Of a stretch of DNA of 64,000 bases, positions 42,584-52,298 are shown piece after piece; the stretch's first letter is position 1; every line of letters begins with the position of its first letter. This DNA is from Roseomonas mucosa ATCC BAA-692 (lineage in GTDB: Bacteria; Pseudomonadota; Alphaproteobacteria; Acetobacterales; Acetobacteraceae). The stretch covers positions 54,445 through 118,444 of the forward strand of contig NZ_JHWD01000016.1 of assembly GCF_000622225.1 (NCBI RefSeq), written 5' to 3'. The position numbers were made by a program, and so were the translations under genes. The notes under the pieces were generated by a model. That model was not told the origin of the DNA and did no database searches. It saw nothing but the letters and a program-made list of their open reading frames with translations.

Positions 42584-43326
42584 GCCGCGCGGCGATCCTC
42601 GGTGCCGAGCAGGCCCGCCAGCCGGAACAGCGCCACCGCCAGATAGGGCAGGCTGGCGGGCACCCACATGATCAGGCCGGCGAGCTGCTGGTCCTCCAGC
42701 GGCGAAAGGCCGAAGGGCGCGGTGGTCGCCAGGTGCGGCGCGTAGAGCTCCTGCCCAGCGAAGGTCAGCAGCGCCCCGAGCAGCCCCATCTGCATGGTGG
42801 TGAAGAGCAGGGCTGCCAGGGCCGGCCCCGCCGGCCGCTCCGGCGAGAGCACCGCATGCCAGAGCATCAGGGCGGGGAACAGCAGCGAAAGCTCCATGAG
42901 CCAGTACAGGGCATCGCTGCCGAGGGCCGCCGCATAGGGGGCCGGGGCATGCCAGAACCAGAGCAGCACGGCCTGCGCCCCCGCCAGGGTGGGGAAGAGG
43001 GCGCGGCCGCCACCGCCCCGGCCCGGGGGAAGACCCGCGGCCAGCAGCGGCGCGGCCACCGCGACGAGCAGCATGTGGTGCGCCACCCGGGCCGAGAAGA
43101 GCGCCGAGCTCAGCGCGCAGAGCGGGGAGACGAAGGCGGCGAGGAGGGCCAGCCAGCCGGCCAGGGCGAAGCGCGCCTGCCGGCCCCGCCCTTCCCGCGC
43201 CAGCCACCAGCCATGGGCCAGGGCCGCGAGCGCCAGAACCGAGAGCAGGACCGGATCAAGGTTCCAGCGGCCCCAGAGCTCCTCCGGCAGTGGAGCGCTG
43301 CCGCAATAAGGGATCGTCGGGTCCAT
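42580..43326 (-). CDS. ctaG: Cytochrome c oxidase assembly protein CtaG (caa3 type)
   Basis: The 248-residue protein has about seven predicted helices. It matches caa3_CtaG: YCGSAPLPEELWGRWNLDPVLL, ALFSARVAHHMLLVAVAAPLLAAG with its paired His, and LLWFWHAPAPYAAAL. This membrane family is needed to make the CuB/CuA centre of caa3-type oxidases and is unrelated to Cox11. It is the first gene of the ctaG-copD pair, upstream of the oxidase subunits on the same strand. Confidence 0.9.
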   Translation of the reverse strand: MDPTIPYCGSAPLPEELWGRWNLDPVLLSVLALAALAHGWWLAREGRGRQARFALAGWLALLAAFVSPLCALSSALFSARVAHHMLLVAVAAPLLAAGLPPGRGGGGRALFPTLAGAQAVLLWFWHAPAPYAAALGSDALYWLMELSLLFPALMLWHAVLSPERPAGPALAALLFTTMQMGLLGALLTFAGQELYAPHLATTAPFGLSPLEDQQLAGLIMWVPASLPYLAVALFRLAGLLGTEDRRAA

Positions 43327-43343
43327 GGCCGCCTGCCTTCTTC

Positions 43344-43370
43344 GCGATGCGGAGACCGGCCCCGCATCGC
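43344..43370. promoter_or_regulatory. Perfect inverted repeat upstream of ctaG
   Basis: GCGATGCGG and CCGCATCGC form perfect 9-bp arms around a 9-base centre, 18 bases before the ctaG start. It is either an operator or a leader hairpin. The 175-base gap to the next gene also has smaller GTTCCG/CGGAAC arms. Confidence 0.5.
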
Positions 43371-43501
43371 CCTGGATGTTCTGTCCGTGTTCCGGCGGCG
43401 CTTCCCGGCCCCGGCGGAACATTCTCCGGGGCTATCGCGCGAGGGGATCGGTTGGCTGCATGGAGGGCGGCGGGTTTTCCGGATTCAGGCCTCCGGGGGG
43501 G

Positions 43502-44641
43502 TCACGCCGCCAGGGGCTTGCGCTTCAGGCGCAGGAAGTCGATGGCATGGCGCGTGCGGCCGTCCCCGGTGGCGAGGTCGGCCAGGATCTCGCCCACCAC
43601 GGAACAGAACTTGTACCCGTGGCCGGAACAGGGCGAGGCCAGCACCACCTGCTCCTGGCCCGGCAAGTGGTCGAGGATGAAGTGCTCGTCCGGCGTGTTG
43701 GTGAAGAGGCAGGAGCGCAGGGCCATGGTCGGGCCGTTGCCCTCGGGGAAATAGCGCCCGGCGAAGTCGCGCAGCAGCGCTTCGTCGCGCGCATCCGGCT
43801 CGCGCCGCAGCGCCTCGGGCGCTCCCTGCTCCTCCAGATGGTGATAGCGCCCGAACTTGAAGCCCGGCACCTCGTAGATGGGAAAGCCATAGAAGCGGCC
43901 TTCCGGGACGTCGAGGTTGAAGACCGGGAAGCAGGAGCGGTCGAAGAGCTCCGGCCGGCGTGGTTGCAGCCAGGCCAGCACCTGCCGCTCCGGCACGGCC
44001 AGCCGCGAGAGTTCCGGCACGAGCTGCCCCATCCAGGGCCCGGCGGCCAGGACCAGCCGCTCCGCCTCGTAGCGCCCCTGTTCCGTCTCCACCACCACGC
44101 CGCCCGAGGGCGCCACCCGCCACTCGCGGACCGCCTCGCGGGCGCGGATCTCCGCGCCCAGGGCCTGTGCCGCCCGCACATGCGCGATGATGGCGCGCTC
44201 GCTGGCGATCAGCCCGCCCTGGGGCTGGAACACCGCCCGCGTGCCGCCCGGCAGGCGATAGGCGGGGAAGCGCTCCCCGATCTGCGCGGCGTCGAGAACC
44301 TCGTGCGGCAGATCATGCTGCAGGGCCGAGGCCAGCGCGCCCTGGAACAGGCCGCCCTCCTCCGGCCCGGCGTCGATGGAGCCGGTGGTGACCAGGAGCT
44401 CCTCGCCGCTGGCATCCTCGATCTCCCGCCACAGCTCATAGGCCCGGCGCAGCAGCGGCACATAGGCCGGGTCCTCGTAATAGGGCAGGCGGATGATGCG
44501 GCTGATGCCATGGGAGGACCCCATGGCATGGGGGATGTCATAGCGTTCCAGTCCCAGCACCCGCTGGCCGCGCCGGGCGAGCTGCCAGGCGGCGGCGCTG
44601 CCCATGCCGCCGATCCCCACCACGATCACGTCGTAACGCAT
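43502..44641 (-). CDS. N-methyl-L-tryptophan oxidase/monomeric sarcosine oxidase family
   Basis: The protein has 379 residues from MRYDVIVVGIGGMGSAAAW. A longer frame to 44692 adds an unconserved tail. FAD-binding motifs are GIGGMGSA and LERYDIPHAMGSSHG. The cysteine expected to hold FAD covalently is in LRSCLFTNTPDEHFILD, and PCSGHGYKFCSVVGEIL follows. The enzyme oxidises N-methyl amino acids to amino acid, formaldehyde and peroxide. SolA-like and sarcosine-type activity cannot be told apart. It is a single gene with no clear partner. Confidence 0.88.
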   Translation of the reverse strand: MRYDVIVVGIGGMGSAAAWQLARRGQRVLGLERYDIPHAMGSSHGISRIIRLPYYEDPAYVPLLRRAYELWREIEDASGEELLVTTGSIDAGPEEGGLFQGALASALQHDLPHEVLDAAQIGERFPAYRLPGGTRAVFQPQGGLIASERAIIAHVRAAQALGAEIRAREAVREWRVAPSGGVVVETEQGRYEAERLVLAAGPWMGQLVPELSRLAVPERQVLAWLQPRRPELFDRSCFPVFNLDVPEGRFYGFPIYEVPGFKFGRYHHLEEQGAPEALRREPDARDEALLRDFAGRYFPEGNGPTMALRSCLFTNTPDEHFILDHLPGQEQVVLASPCSGHGYKFCSVVGEILADLATGDGRTRHAIDFLRLKRKPLAA

Positions 44642-44713
44642 GCCCCGGCCTTCCCTGCTCCCTTCCCGATCCGGGGGGACCGGGCGCGTCACATCATGAT
44701 GCCCGGGCGCCCG

Positions 44714-44735
44714 GTGGGTGGCCAGTGGGTGGCCA
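44714..44735. repeat. 11-bp tandem duplication
   Basis: GTGGGTGGCCA occurs twice in direct succession in the spacer between the oxidase gene and the transketolase remnant. Confidence 0.7.
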
Positions 44736-44764
44736 GTGGCGGCGCCACCGCCGGACCGTGCCGC

Positions 44765-45223
44765 TCAGGAGACCCGGCGCAGGTGGCGCACCGGCCAGCC
44801 TCGGGTCAGCGCCTGGACCGAGGCCGCGATGCTTTCCGCATCCAGCTCATGGTGGCGGTAGAGGTCGCCCACCGTGCCGGTCTGGCCGAGACGCTCCACG
44901 CCCAGCGCCCGGATCCGGTGTCCATGGACGGCCCCCAGCCAGGCCAGCGTGGCGGGGTGCCCGTCCAGCACCGTGACCAGCCCGCAATGCGCGGGCAGCC
45001 TGCCCAGCAGGGCCTCGGCTGGCCGGCCTCGCGCAGGCGCTGCGCCGCTGTCGATGCATCGGGCCAGCGGCATGTCGACCTTGGCGGTCTCGTGCATCAG
45101 CAGGCCGAAGCCCTGCTGCGTGGGCATCTGCGACTGCATCGGCACGGGCAGCGCCACTGGCACGGGAACGGACGCCGCCGTGATCCGCGCCTCCGCACCC
45201 GGGCCACCGTGCCGCAGCGGCAT
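44765..45223 (-). pseudogene. Remnant of a transketolase-like/pyruvate dehydrogenase E1 gene
   Basis: The open frame of 152 codons ends in a clear transketolase C-domain: LVTVLDGHPATLAWLGAVHG, then GVERLGQTGTVGDLYRHHEL and the final helix. About 60 codons before it, PTQQGFGLLMHETAK resembles the start of the Pyr domain of the same family. The roughly 200 residues that should lie between are missing, so an internal deletion is likely. The first 30 codons look random. It lies 21 bases after the alpha-glucosidase stop on the same strand. No active enzyme is expected. Confidence 0.68.
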
Positions 45224-45244
45224 TGAATTCCGCCTTGGCGAGCC

Positions 45245-47601
45245 TCAGAGGCGGAGGATGCCCTCTCCGTCCGATGTGCGGACCGGCGTTCCTGGGCCGA
45301 CCCTTTGCAGCTTCATCTCCGTAAAGGCGGGGCGGTGACTGCCCTCCGTCCTCAGGCTCAGCACCGTCTCGCCACCTTCCTTGCGGCGGAAGACATGCAG
45401 CCGCAGCCCGGACTCGCGCCAAGCCATGGTGTCGCCGTCATCCTCGTAGAGGAGGGCCTCGCCCTCCCCTTCGCCGAAGACGAGGAGGCTGCGCTCACTA
45501 TCGCTGGCCGGATCGACGCGGTCGAGCTGGCCGGTGACCGGCACCATGGCACCCGCGCGGACGAAGACCGGCAGATGGCCCAGCGGCGCCTCCACCGTGA
45601 TCTCCTCGCCGCCAGGGAAGGCCTCGCCGGTGCGGAAGTCGTGCCAGCCGCCGGGATGCTGCGGCAGGTAGATGCGGCGCGACACCGCGCCTTCCTCCAG
45701 CACCGGGGCGACGAGCAGGTCGCGGCCGAGCAGGAAGACGTCGTCCTGGCCCTTGCAGCGCGGGTCGCCGGGGAAGTCGTAGAAGGTCGGCCGCACCACC
45801 GGCTCGTTCTCCGCCGCCGCGCGCCACATCTGCGTGTAGAGATAGGGCATCAGGCGGTAGCGGAGCGCCATGGCCTCCCGCACCTGCGACAGCACCTCCG
45901 GATGCATCCAGGGCAGGTTGACAATGCCGTCATTGTTCCAGGAATTCATCACGAAGCGCGGCCAGAGCGAGCAGAACTCGACAAAGCGGCAGAACAGCTC
46001 GGGCCCCGGGCTCGGCCCGTGGAAACCGCCCACGTCGTGACCGGTGTTGTACATCCCGGACAAGCTCATGGTGATGCCCTGCGCGAGATTGAAGCGCAGC
46101 GTCTTCCAGGCCGTCTCGTTGTCGCCCGTCCAGCTCTGGCCATAGCGCGCGATGCCGGCGCAGCCGCCGCGCGTGACGGCATAGATGCGCTTGTCCGGCG
46201 TGCGCGCCTGCTGCGTCTCGTGCGACAGCTTGGTCATCAGCAGGGCCTGGGCCGGCCGCGCCAGGGACTGGCGGTAGGGCCGTCCGTCACCATTGACGAG
46301 AGCGTCCTCGTCCCAGATCTCGTATTCGTTGTTGTCGTTCCAGACGGTGGTGACGCCGTAGTCGAGCAGCGCCGTCTCCAGCCCGTTGCGCCACCAGGCG
46401 CGGCCCTGGGGATGGGTGAAGTCGAGATGGTAGCCGAGCCCGTCCCAGAACTGCGCCACGGCGGGTTGCCCCGTGTCGCCGTCCTGCACCAGGAAGCCGC
46501 CCTCCAGCGTTTCCGCGAGGCGCGGATGGTCGTCCAGCAGGCAGGGCTTGAGGTTGGTGACCGGCTGCATGCCGGCCTCCTTCAGCCGGCGCATGGTCGC
46601 GGCCGGATCAGGGAACTTGCTGCGGTTCCAGTTGAAGGCGTAGCGCTTGCCGTTGATCGAGGTATAGCCCGAGCCGAAATGGAAGCTGGAGCAGGCGATG
46701 CCTTCCTGTTGGCAGCGGTCGATATAGTCCTTGATCTGCGCGTCCGCATCGTCGGCATCGGCGATGGCCATGGAGGTGGTGGCGAAGCCCAGCGTCCATT
46801 TCGGCGGGAAGGCCTGACCGCCCACCATCCAGGAGAAGCGCCGCACCACGTCCGGCACGCCGGGGCCGGCGAGGACGGTATAGTCGAGATCCCCATCCTG
46901 CGCCGCATAGGAACGGAACAGGCCGTGATAGTTGTCGATGGTGCAGCCGAGATCGACCTCGGCCACGGCGAGGTTGTCGTAATAGACCCCATGCGCGCCG
47001 CGCGGCCCGTCCACGATGAAGAACGGCACCATCTTGTAGAGCGGGTCGCTCAGCTCCGCATCGAAGCCGCAGGGGTCCACCGCATCGATGCGGAAGCGGC
47101 GGCCGGTATGGTCCACCGGCCCGGCCTTGTCGCCCAGCCCGTAATGGCTCTCGCCCTCGTGCCGCAGCATGAAGTGCTGCAGGGCGCCGGTGCGGGGGGA
47201 GACGGCATAGGCCTGGGTCGGCCGGTCCGCCAGGAAGGGCTCGGACTCGCCGGGGCGGTGCCAGGCGATGCCGAAGGGCTCCAGGGTGACATGGGCGGTC
47301 AGCCCGCCCTCGGTGGAAAGGGTCACGCCGCCCTCGCCTTCCCGCACCGTGACGGCTGGGCAGGAGAAGCCGGAAAGATCCTCGCGGGCGCGGCCCTCAT
47401 AGGGCGGCTCCAGCCCACCGGGAGCGATCGACCAGCCGCGGTCGAGGCGGTAACCCTGGGCGCCCTTCAGGGCGACGCGGCCCATGTCGCGCTCCGGCAT
47501 GGCGATACGGATCCCGGCGGAAAGCCGCCCCAGCCGCTCGGCGACCTCGAAGACCGCCCAGTGCCCGTCCCGGCCGATATAGCGGCCCTTGGTCAAAGCC
47601 T

Positions 47602-47605
<4 letters not shown>
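45245..47605 (-). CDS. Alpha-glucosidase, glycoside hydrolase family 31
   Basis: The protein has 786 residues. It has an N-terminal beta-sandwich (HYGLGDKAGPVDHTGRRFRI), then the catalytic barrel. The nucleophile is Asp424 in TVWNDNNEYEIW and the acid/base Asp495 in SWTGDNETAW. Domains of beta strands follow to the end, with DVFLLGRDLLVAPVLEEG. There is no signal peptide, so it acts in the cytoplasm on sugars brought in by the ABC transporter. Its start overlaps the ATP-binding gene stop by ATGA. The substrate may be an alpha-glucoside or, as in YicI, an alpha-xyloside; the sequence does not decide. Confidence 0.9.
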
Positions 47606-48699
<1,094 letters not shown>

Positions 48700-48717
48700 G
48701 GACGGATCTCCCGATGC

Positions 48718-49779
48718 TCATTTCATTCCCGTCGAACCGATCCCGGTCGTGATGAAGCGCTGGAGGAAGACGAAGACGAGCGCGACCGGCAGCAGCGTCA
48801 CGACCGTCATGGCGAGGAGGTAGTGCCACTGCGTCTGCAGCTCGCCCTGGAAGGCGTTGAGGCCGATCTGGAGCGTGTAGCTCTCGGTCTTGGTCAGCAC
48901 GGCCAGCGGCCAGAGGAACTCGTTCCAGCGCCACATGACCGAGAAGATGCCGAGCACCGCCAGGGCCGGCGCCGTCAGCGGCATGACGATGCGCCAGTAG
49001 ATCTGCCACTCGGAGGCCTTGTCCATGCGTGCGGCCTCCACGAGGTCGCGCGGCAGGGTCAGCATGTACTGGCGCAGCAGGAAGACGCCGGTGGGCGTGG
49101 CGGCGCCGGGCAGGATCACCGCCCAGAGCGAGTTCACCAGCCCGAGCTTGGTGATGACCAGATAGACCGGCACCAACACGATGGTGATCGGGATCATCAG
49201 CGTGCCGATCACCGCCAGGACGGCGAGGCCCTTGCCGCGGAACTCGTAGAGCGAGAGGGCATAGGCGGCCATGGAGTTGATCAGCAGCGTGATCAGCGTC
49301 GCCACCACGGTGACGAAGACCGAGTTGCCGAGGAAGCGCATGAAGTCGAACTGCCGCAGCGGCTCGATGTAGTTCGAGATGGCCAGCGAGAAGGCACGAA
49401 CCGGCTCGCGCCGGTCCACCGGCACGCGGACGGTCTGGCCCGGATCGGCCGGGTCCACCATCTGCGCCTGCAAGCCGACGCGGCGGATTTGTGCCATCTC
49501 CTTCACGCTGCCATCCGGCAGCGTGACCTTGAAGAGCGGCAGCGGGTTGGGCTGGCCGGGCACCGTCACCTCGACCTGCGAGAGCGGCAGCAGGGTGGGC
49601 GGGAATTCCAGCAGCCCGGCCGGGGTCTTGAAGGAGGACAGAAGCAGCCAGAGCACCGGCCCGAACATCAGCAGGGTGCCGATGGCCAGGTAGAGGTAGC
49701 TGGCGATGTCGGTCCAGTGCAGCGGCTGCCCGGGATTGCGGCGGCGCGCGAGGAAGCGCAGGGCGCGGGTGGCCACCAT
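48718..49779 (-). CDS. Sugar ABC transporter permease (MalG type) with periplasmic insert
   Basis: The 353-residue protein has six helices and the coupling motif EAARMDKASEWQIYWRIVMPLTAPAL. The MalG-type part begins near FLGNSVFVTVVATLITLLIN. Between helix 1 (IGTLLMFGPVLWLLLSSF) and helix 2 there is a loop of about 90 residues (residues 55-145), much longer than usual. It contains VTVPGQPNPLPLFKVTLPDG and reads like a small beta domain in the periplasm. The start is at 49779, 3 bases after the other permease's stop. Confidence 0.9.
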   Translation of the reverse strand: MVATRALRFLARRRNPGQPLHWTDIASYLYLAIGTLLMFGPVLWLLLSSFKTPAGLLEFPPTLLPLSQVEVTVPGQPNPLPLFKVTLPDGSVKEMAQIRRVGLQAQMVDPADPGQTVRVPVDRREPVRAFSLAISNYIEPLRQFDFMRFLGNSVFVTVVATLITLLINSMAAYALSLYEFRGKGLAVLAVIGTLMIPITIVLVPVYLVITKLGLVNSLWAVILPGAATPTGVFLLRQYMLTLPRDLVEAARMDKASEWQIYWRIVMPLTAPALAVLGIFSVMWRWNEFLWPLAVLTKTESYTLQIGLNAFQGELQTQWHYLLAMTVVTLLPVALVFVFLQRFITTGIGSTGMK

Positions 49780-49781
49780 GG

Positions 49782-50837
49782 TCAGTTCCTCCGCCGCCCG
49801 GCCACGCCAAGCTGGATCAGGGTCAGGATGAAGAGCACGGCGCCCAGCAGCACCGAGGCGGCGGCGGCGAGGCCGAAGTTCTGCACCTGGTTCGCGAAGG
49901 CGGTCTCGTAGATGTACTGCACCACCATCATCGTCGCCGTGCCGGGTCCGCCGCCGGTCAGCACGAAGACCTCGTCGAAGGTCTGCACGCCCTTGATCAG
50001 CGCGAGCACGATGACCACGATCATGTTCGGCCAGAGCAGCGGCAGGGTGATGCGCCAGAAGATGCGGTGCGTCGGCGTGCGGTCCATCGCCGCCGCCTCG
50101 TAGAGATCGGAGGGGATGGCCTGCAGCCCGGCGAGCAGGATCAGCGTGTAGAAGCCCATATGGGCCCAGACGGAGACGAAGATCGCCCAGAACATCGCCC
50201 AGCCGGGTTCGTTCAGGAACAGGATGCGGTCGCCGCCCAGCCCCATGATGATGGCGTTCAGCAGGCCGTCGCGCTGGAGGATCCACTTCCAGATCAGCGC
50301 CACCACCACGGGGGAAAGCAGCACGGGAAAGAAGAAGACCGCGCGGAAGAAGCCCCGGGCGCGAATCCTGCGGTTCAGCACCAGCGCGGTGACCAGGGAG
50401 GCCAGCACCGTCCCCACGACGTTGAACAGCGTGAAGGTGCCGGTGTTGGCAACGCCCCGCCAGAAGTGGTCCTCCCGGCAGGAGCCAGGGTCGATGAAGG
50501 AGCCGCAGTCGAGCAGGTAGGCGTATTGCTGCGTTCCGACATAGGGCCGTTCCGAGGGGAACAGCGCGGCGCCGCCGGTCAGCGAGAACCAGAGGTTGAT
50601 CGCCAGCGGCAGGAAGACGAAGAGCCCGAAGAAGGCGGCATTGGGCAGGAGGAAGACATAGGGCATCCCCCGCTCGCCGATCAGCTTCTGCACGCCCCGC
50701 ATCGGTGCGTCGATGAGGCGCAGCGGCAGCGCCGCGGCCCATCCCAGGGCGCGCAGGGTGCTTCTTTCCCCCGGGCGCGGCGCAGCCGGGGCGGTTGCCG
50801 TGCCCACGGGGGGCACGGCGGTGTCGACGGAGCTCAT
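49782..50837 (-). CDS. Sugar ABC transporter permease (MalF type)
   Basis: The 351-residue protein has a cytoplasmic N-terminal part of about 55 residues with an Ala/Pro-rich start, then six helices (YVFLLPNAAFFGLFVFLPLAI and onward). The coupling loop is EAAAMDRTPTHRIFWRITLPLLWPN. A loop with paired Cys (LDCGSFIDPGSCREDHFW) between helices 1 and 2 faces the periplasm and may carry a disulfide. It pairs with the next permease to form the channel. Confidence 0.92.
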   Translation of the reverse strand: MSSVDTAVPPVGTATAPAAPRPGERSTLRALGWAAALPLRLIDAPMRGVQKLIGERGMPYVFLLPNAAFFGLFVFLPLAINLWFSLTGGAALFPSERPYVGTQQYAYLLDCGSFIDPGSCREDHFWRGVANTGTFTLFNVVGTVLASLVTALVLNRRIRARGFFRAVFFFPVLLSPVVVALIWKWILQRDGLLNAIIMGLGGDRILFLNEPGWAMFWAIFVSVWAHMGFYTLILLAGLQAIPSDLYEAAAMDRTPTHRIFWRITLPLLWPNMIVVIVLALIKGVQTFDEVFVLTGGGPGTATMMVVQYIYETAFANQVQNFGLAAAASVLLGAVLFILTLIQLGVAGRRRN

Positions 50838-50862
50838 TCTGGCGATCCCGGTCCGGGGAGGA

Positions 50863-52143
50863 CTACTTCTTGTCGCGCTCGGCGATCTGCTGCGTCACGT
50901 CGTCGGTGATGCGGCGATAGGCTTCGTCCAGCCCGATCTCGCCGGCCACGGCCTGGCCGAGGCGGCTGATGGCGGCGTTGAAGATGATGCGCGAGCCGGA
51001 ATAGCCCTGGAGGCGGTAGGCCGCCGGGGAGATCTGCTGCACCTCCGCCGTGAAGACCTTCAGCGCCGCCCGCGCCGCCTCGGAGCCGGACTTGTACTCC
51101 ACGCCCTTGGCCGCGATTCCGACATGGCCGGGCACGAAGAGGGCGCGGCTGTAGAACTCGGCCATCACCTCCTCGCTGGCGAGGTATTCCATGACCTTCG
51201 CCACCTCCGCGGGATGCTTGCTGGACCTGAAGGCCATCAGCGCGGCGCCGCCCGGCATGGGAGAGCAGTTGGCCGGGCCACAGGGCGTCGGCACGGCCAC
51301 CCAGTCGAAGGCATCGCCGATGGTCTTGTCGAACTGGGCGATCTGCCAGGAGCCGGACAGGTACATCACGACCTGCGCGTTCTTGAACTCGTCATTGGCG
51401 CCGCGATAGGCAGAGCCCGCCACCGAGCCCCAGATCTCCTTGGACATGATGCCCTTGCGGTGCCAGTCCACGACCAGGGAGGCGGCGCGCTTGAAGCCGT
51501 CATCCACGACGGCGGGCTTGCCGGCCTCGTCGATGCCGGTGGCGCCCTGCGACACGGCGAGGCTGAAGAAGCGGTGCCCCGAACGGTCCAGCGCCAGGGG
51601 GAAGGGCGCGTCCACCTTGGCCGCTACCGCCTTCACCGCTTCCGCCCACTGCTCCCAGGTCGTCCTGGGCCCGGGCATGGCGATGCCCGCCTGCTCGAAC
51701 AGCGTCTTGTTGACGAAGGGTCCGGTGACGGTGAGCTGGGTCATGAAGCCGGGGATGGAACTCGTGTCGCCGGGCACCCGCATCCAGGGCAGGAAGGGGC
51801 CGTAGCCCGCCTCCCAGGCCGCCGCGTCCTTCAGATAGGGGCGGAGGTCCAGCCCGTAGCGTGCCAGCCCGCCCATGTCGGCGACGCGGGCCATGTCCGG
51901 TCCCTGCCCCGAGGCGAGCTGGACCGGCAGGTTCTCGCTGATCGCCTTGAACGGCACCTGGTCCAGGACCACGCGGATGTCGGGGTTCTTTCCCTCGAAG
52001 CGGCGGAGCAGGTCGTTCATGACCTCGCCCTCGTTGCCATCCGAATACCAGGCCATGCGGAGGGTGGTCTGGGCCATTGCCGGCCCGAAGGCCGTCGTTG
52101 CGAGACTCAGCCCGGCCGCGAAAGCGTACGCGAACACCTTCAT
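50863..52143 (-). CDS. Sugar ABC transporter substrate-binding protein (family 1)
   Basis: The 426-residue protein has a signal peptide (MKVFAYAFAAGLSLATTAFG, cut near AMAQT). The mature part follows the MalE-like pattern: TLRMAWYSDGNEGEVMNDLLRRFE, PDIRVVLDQVP, MYLSGSWQIAQFD and PMPGGAALMAF. It catches an oligosaccharide or glycoside in the periplasm for the two permeases. It is the first gene of the operon, right after the LacI operator region. It ends with a charged tail. Confidence 0.93.
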   Translation of the reverse strand: MKVFAYAFAAGLSLATTAFGPAMAQTTLRMAWYSDGNEGEVMNDLLRRFEGKNPDIRVVLDQVPFKAISENLPVQLASGQGPDMARVADMGGLARYGLDLRPYLKDAAAWEAGYGPFLPWMRVPGDTSSIPGFMTQLTVTGPFVNKTLFEQAGIAMPGPRTTWEQWAEAVKAVAAKVDAPFPLALDRSGHRFFSLAVSQGATGIDEAGKPAVVDDGFKRAASLVVDWHRKGIMSKEIWGSVAGSAYRGANDEFKNAQVVMYLSGSWQIAQFDKTIGDAFDWVAVPTPCGPANCSPMPGGAALMAFRSSKHPAEVAKVMEYLASEEVMAEFYSRALFVPGHVGIAAKGVEYKSGSEAARAALKVFTAEVQQISPAAYRLQGYSGSRIIFNAAISRLGQAVAGEIGLDEAYRRITDDVTQQIAERDKK

Positions 52144-52209
52144 GAACTTCCTCCCTGGTCCGACCTGCGGGCGCGCTCGGACGGGCGCTTCGTCGGTCGG
52201 CCGGTATTT

Positions 52210-52223
52210 GGCAAACGTTTGCC
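52210..52223. promoter_or_regulatory. LacI-type operator, perfect 14-bp palindrome
   Basis: GGCAAACGTTTGCC is fully symmetric with the central CG typical of LacI/GalR sites. It lies between the divergent transporter operon (start 52143) and the regulator gene. Confidence 0.85.
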
Positions 52224-52240
52224 TACCCTGTCAAAGGGTT

Positions 52241-52255
52241 TTATGAAAGTCATAA
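52241..52255. promoter_or_regulatory. Second palindrome in the LacI/transporter interval
   Basis: TTATGA-AAG-TCATAA has perfect 6-bp arms around 3 bases, 17 bases from the LacI operator and 43 bases before the regulator's GTG. It does not look like the LacI site and may bind another factor. Its TTATG...CATAA arms recall the palindrome at 24140-24154. Confidence 0.45.
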
Positions 52256-52298
52256 GAGTCCGAGTGGAATGGACCCGGAAGCAGCGGAGGCAGGATGC

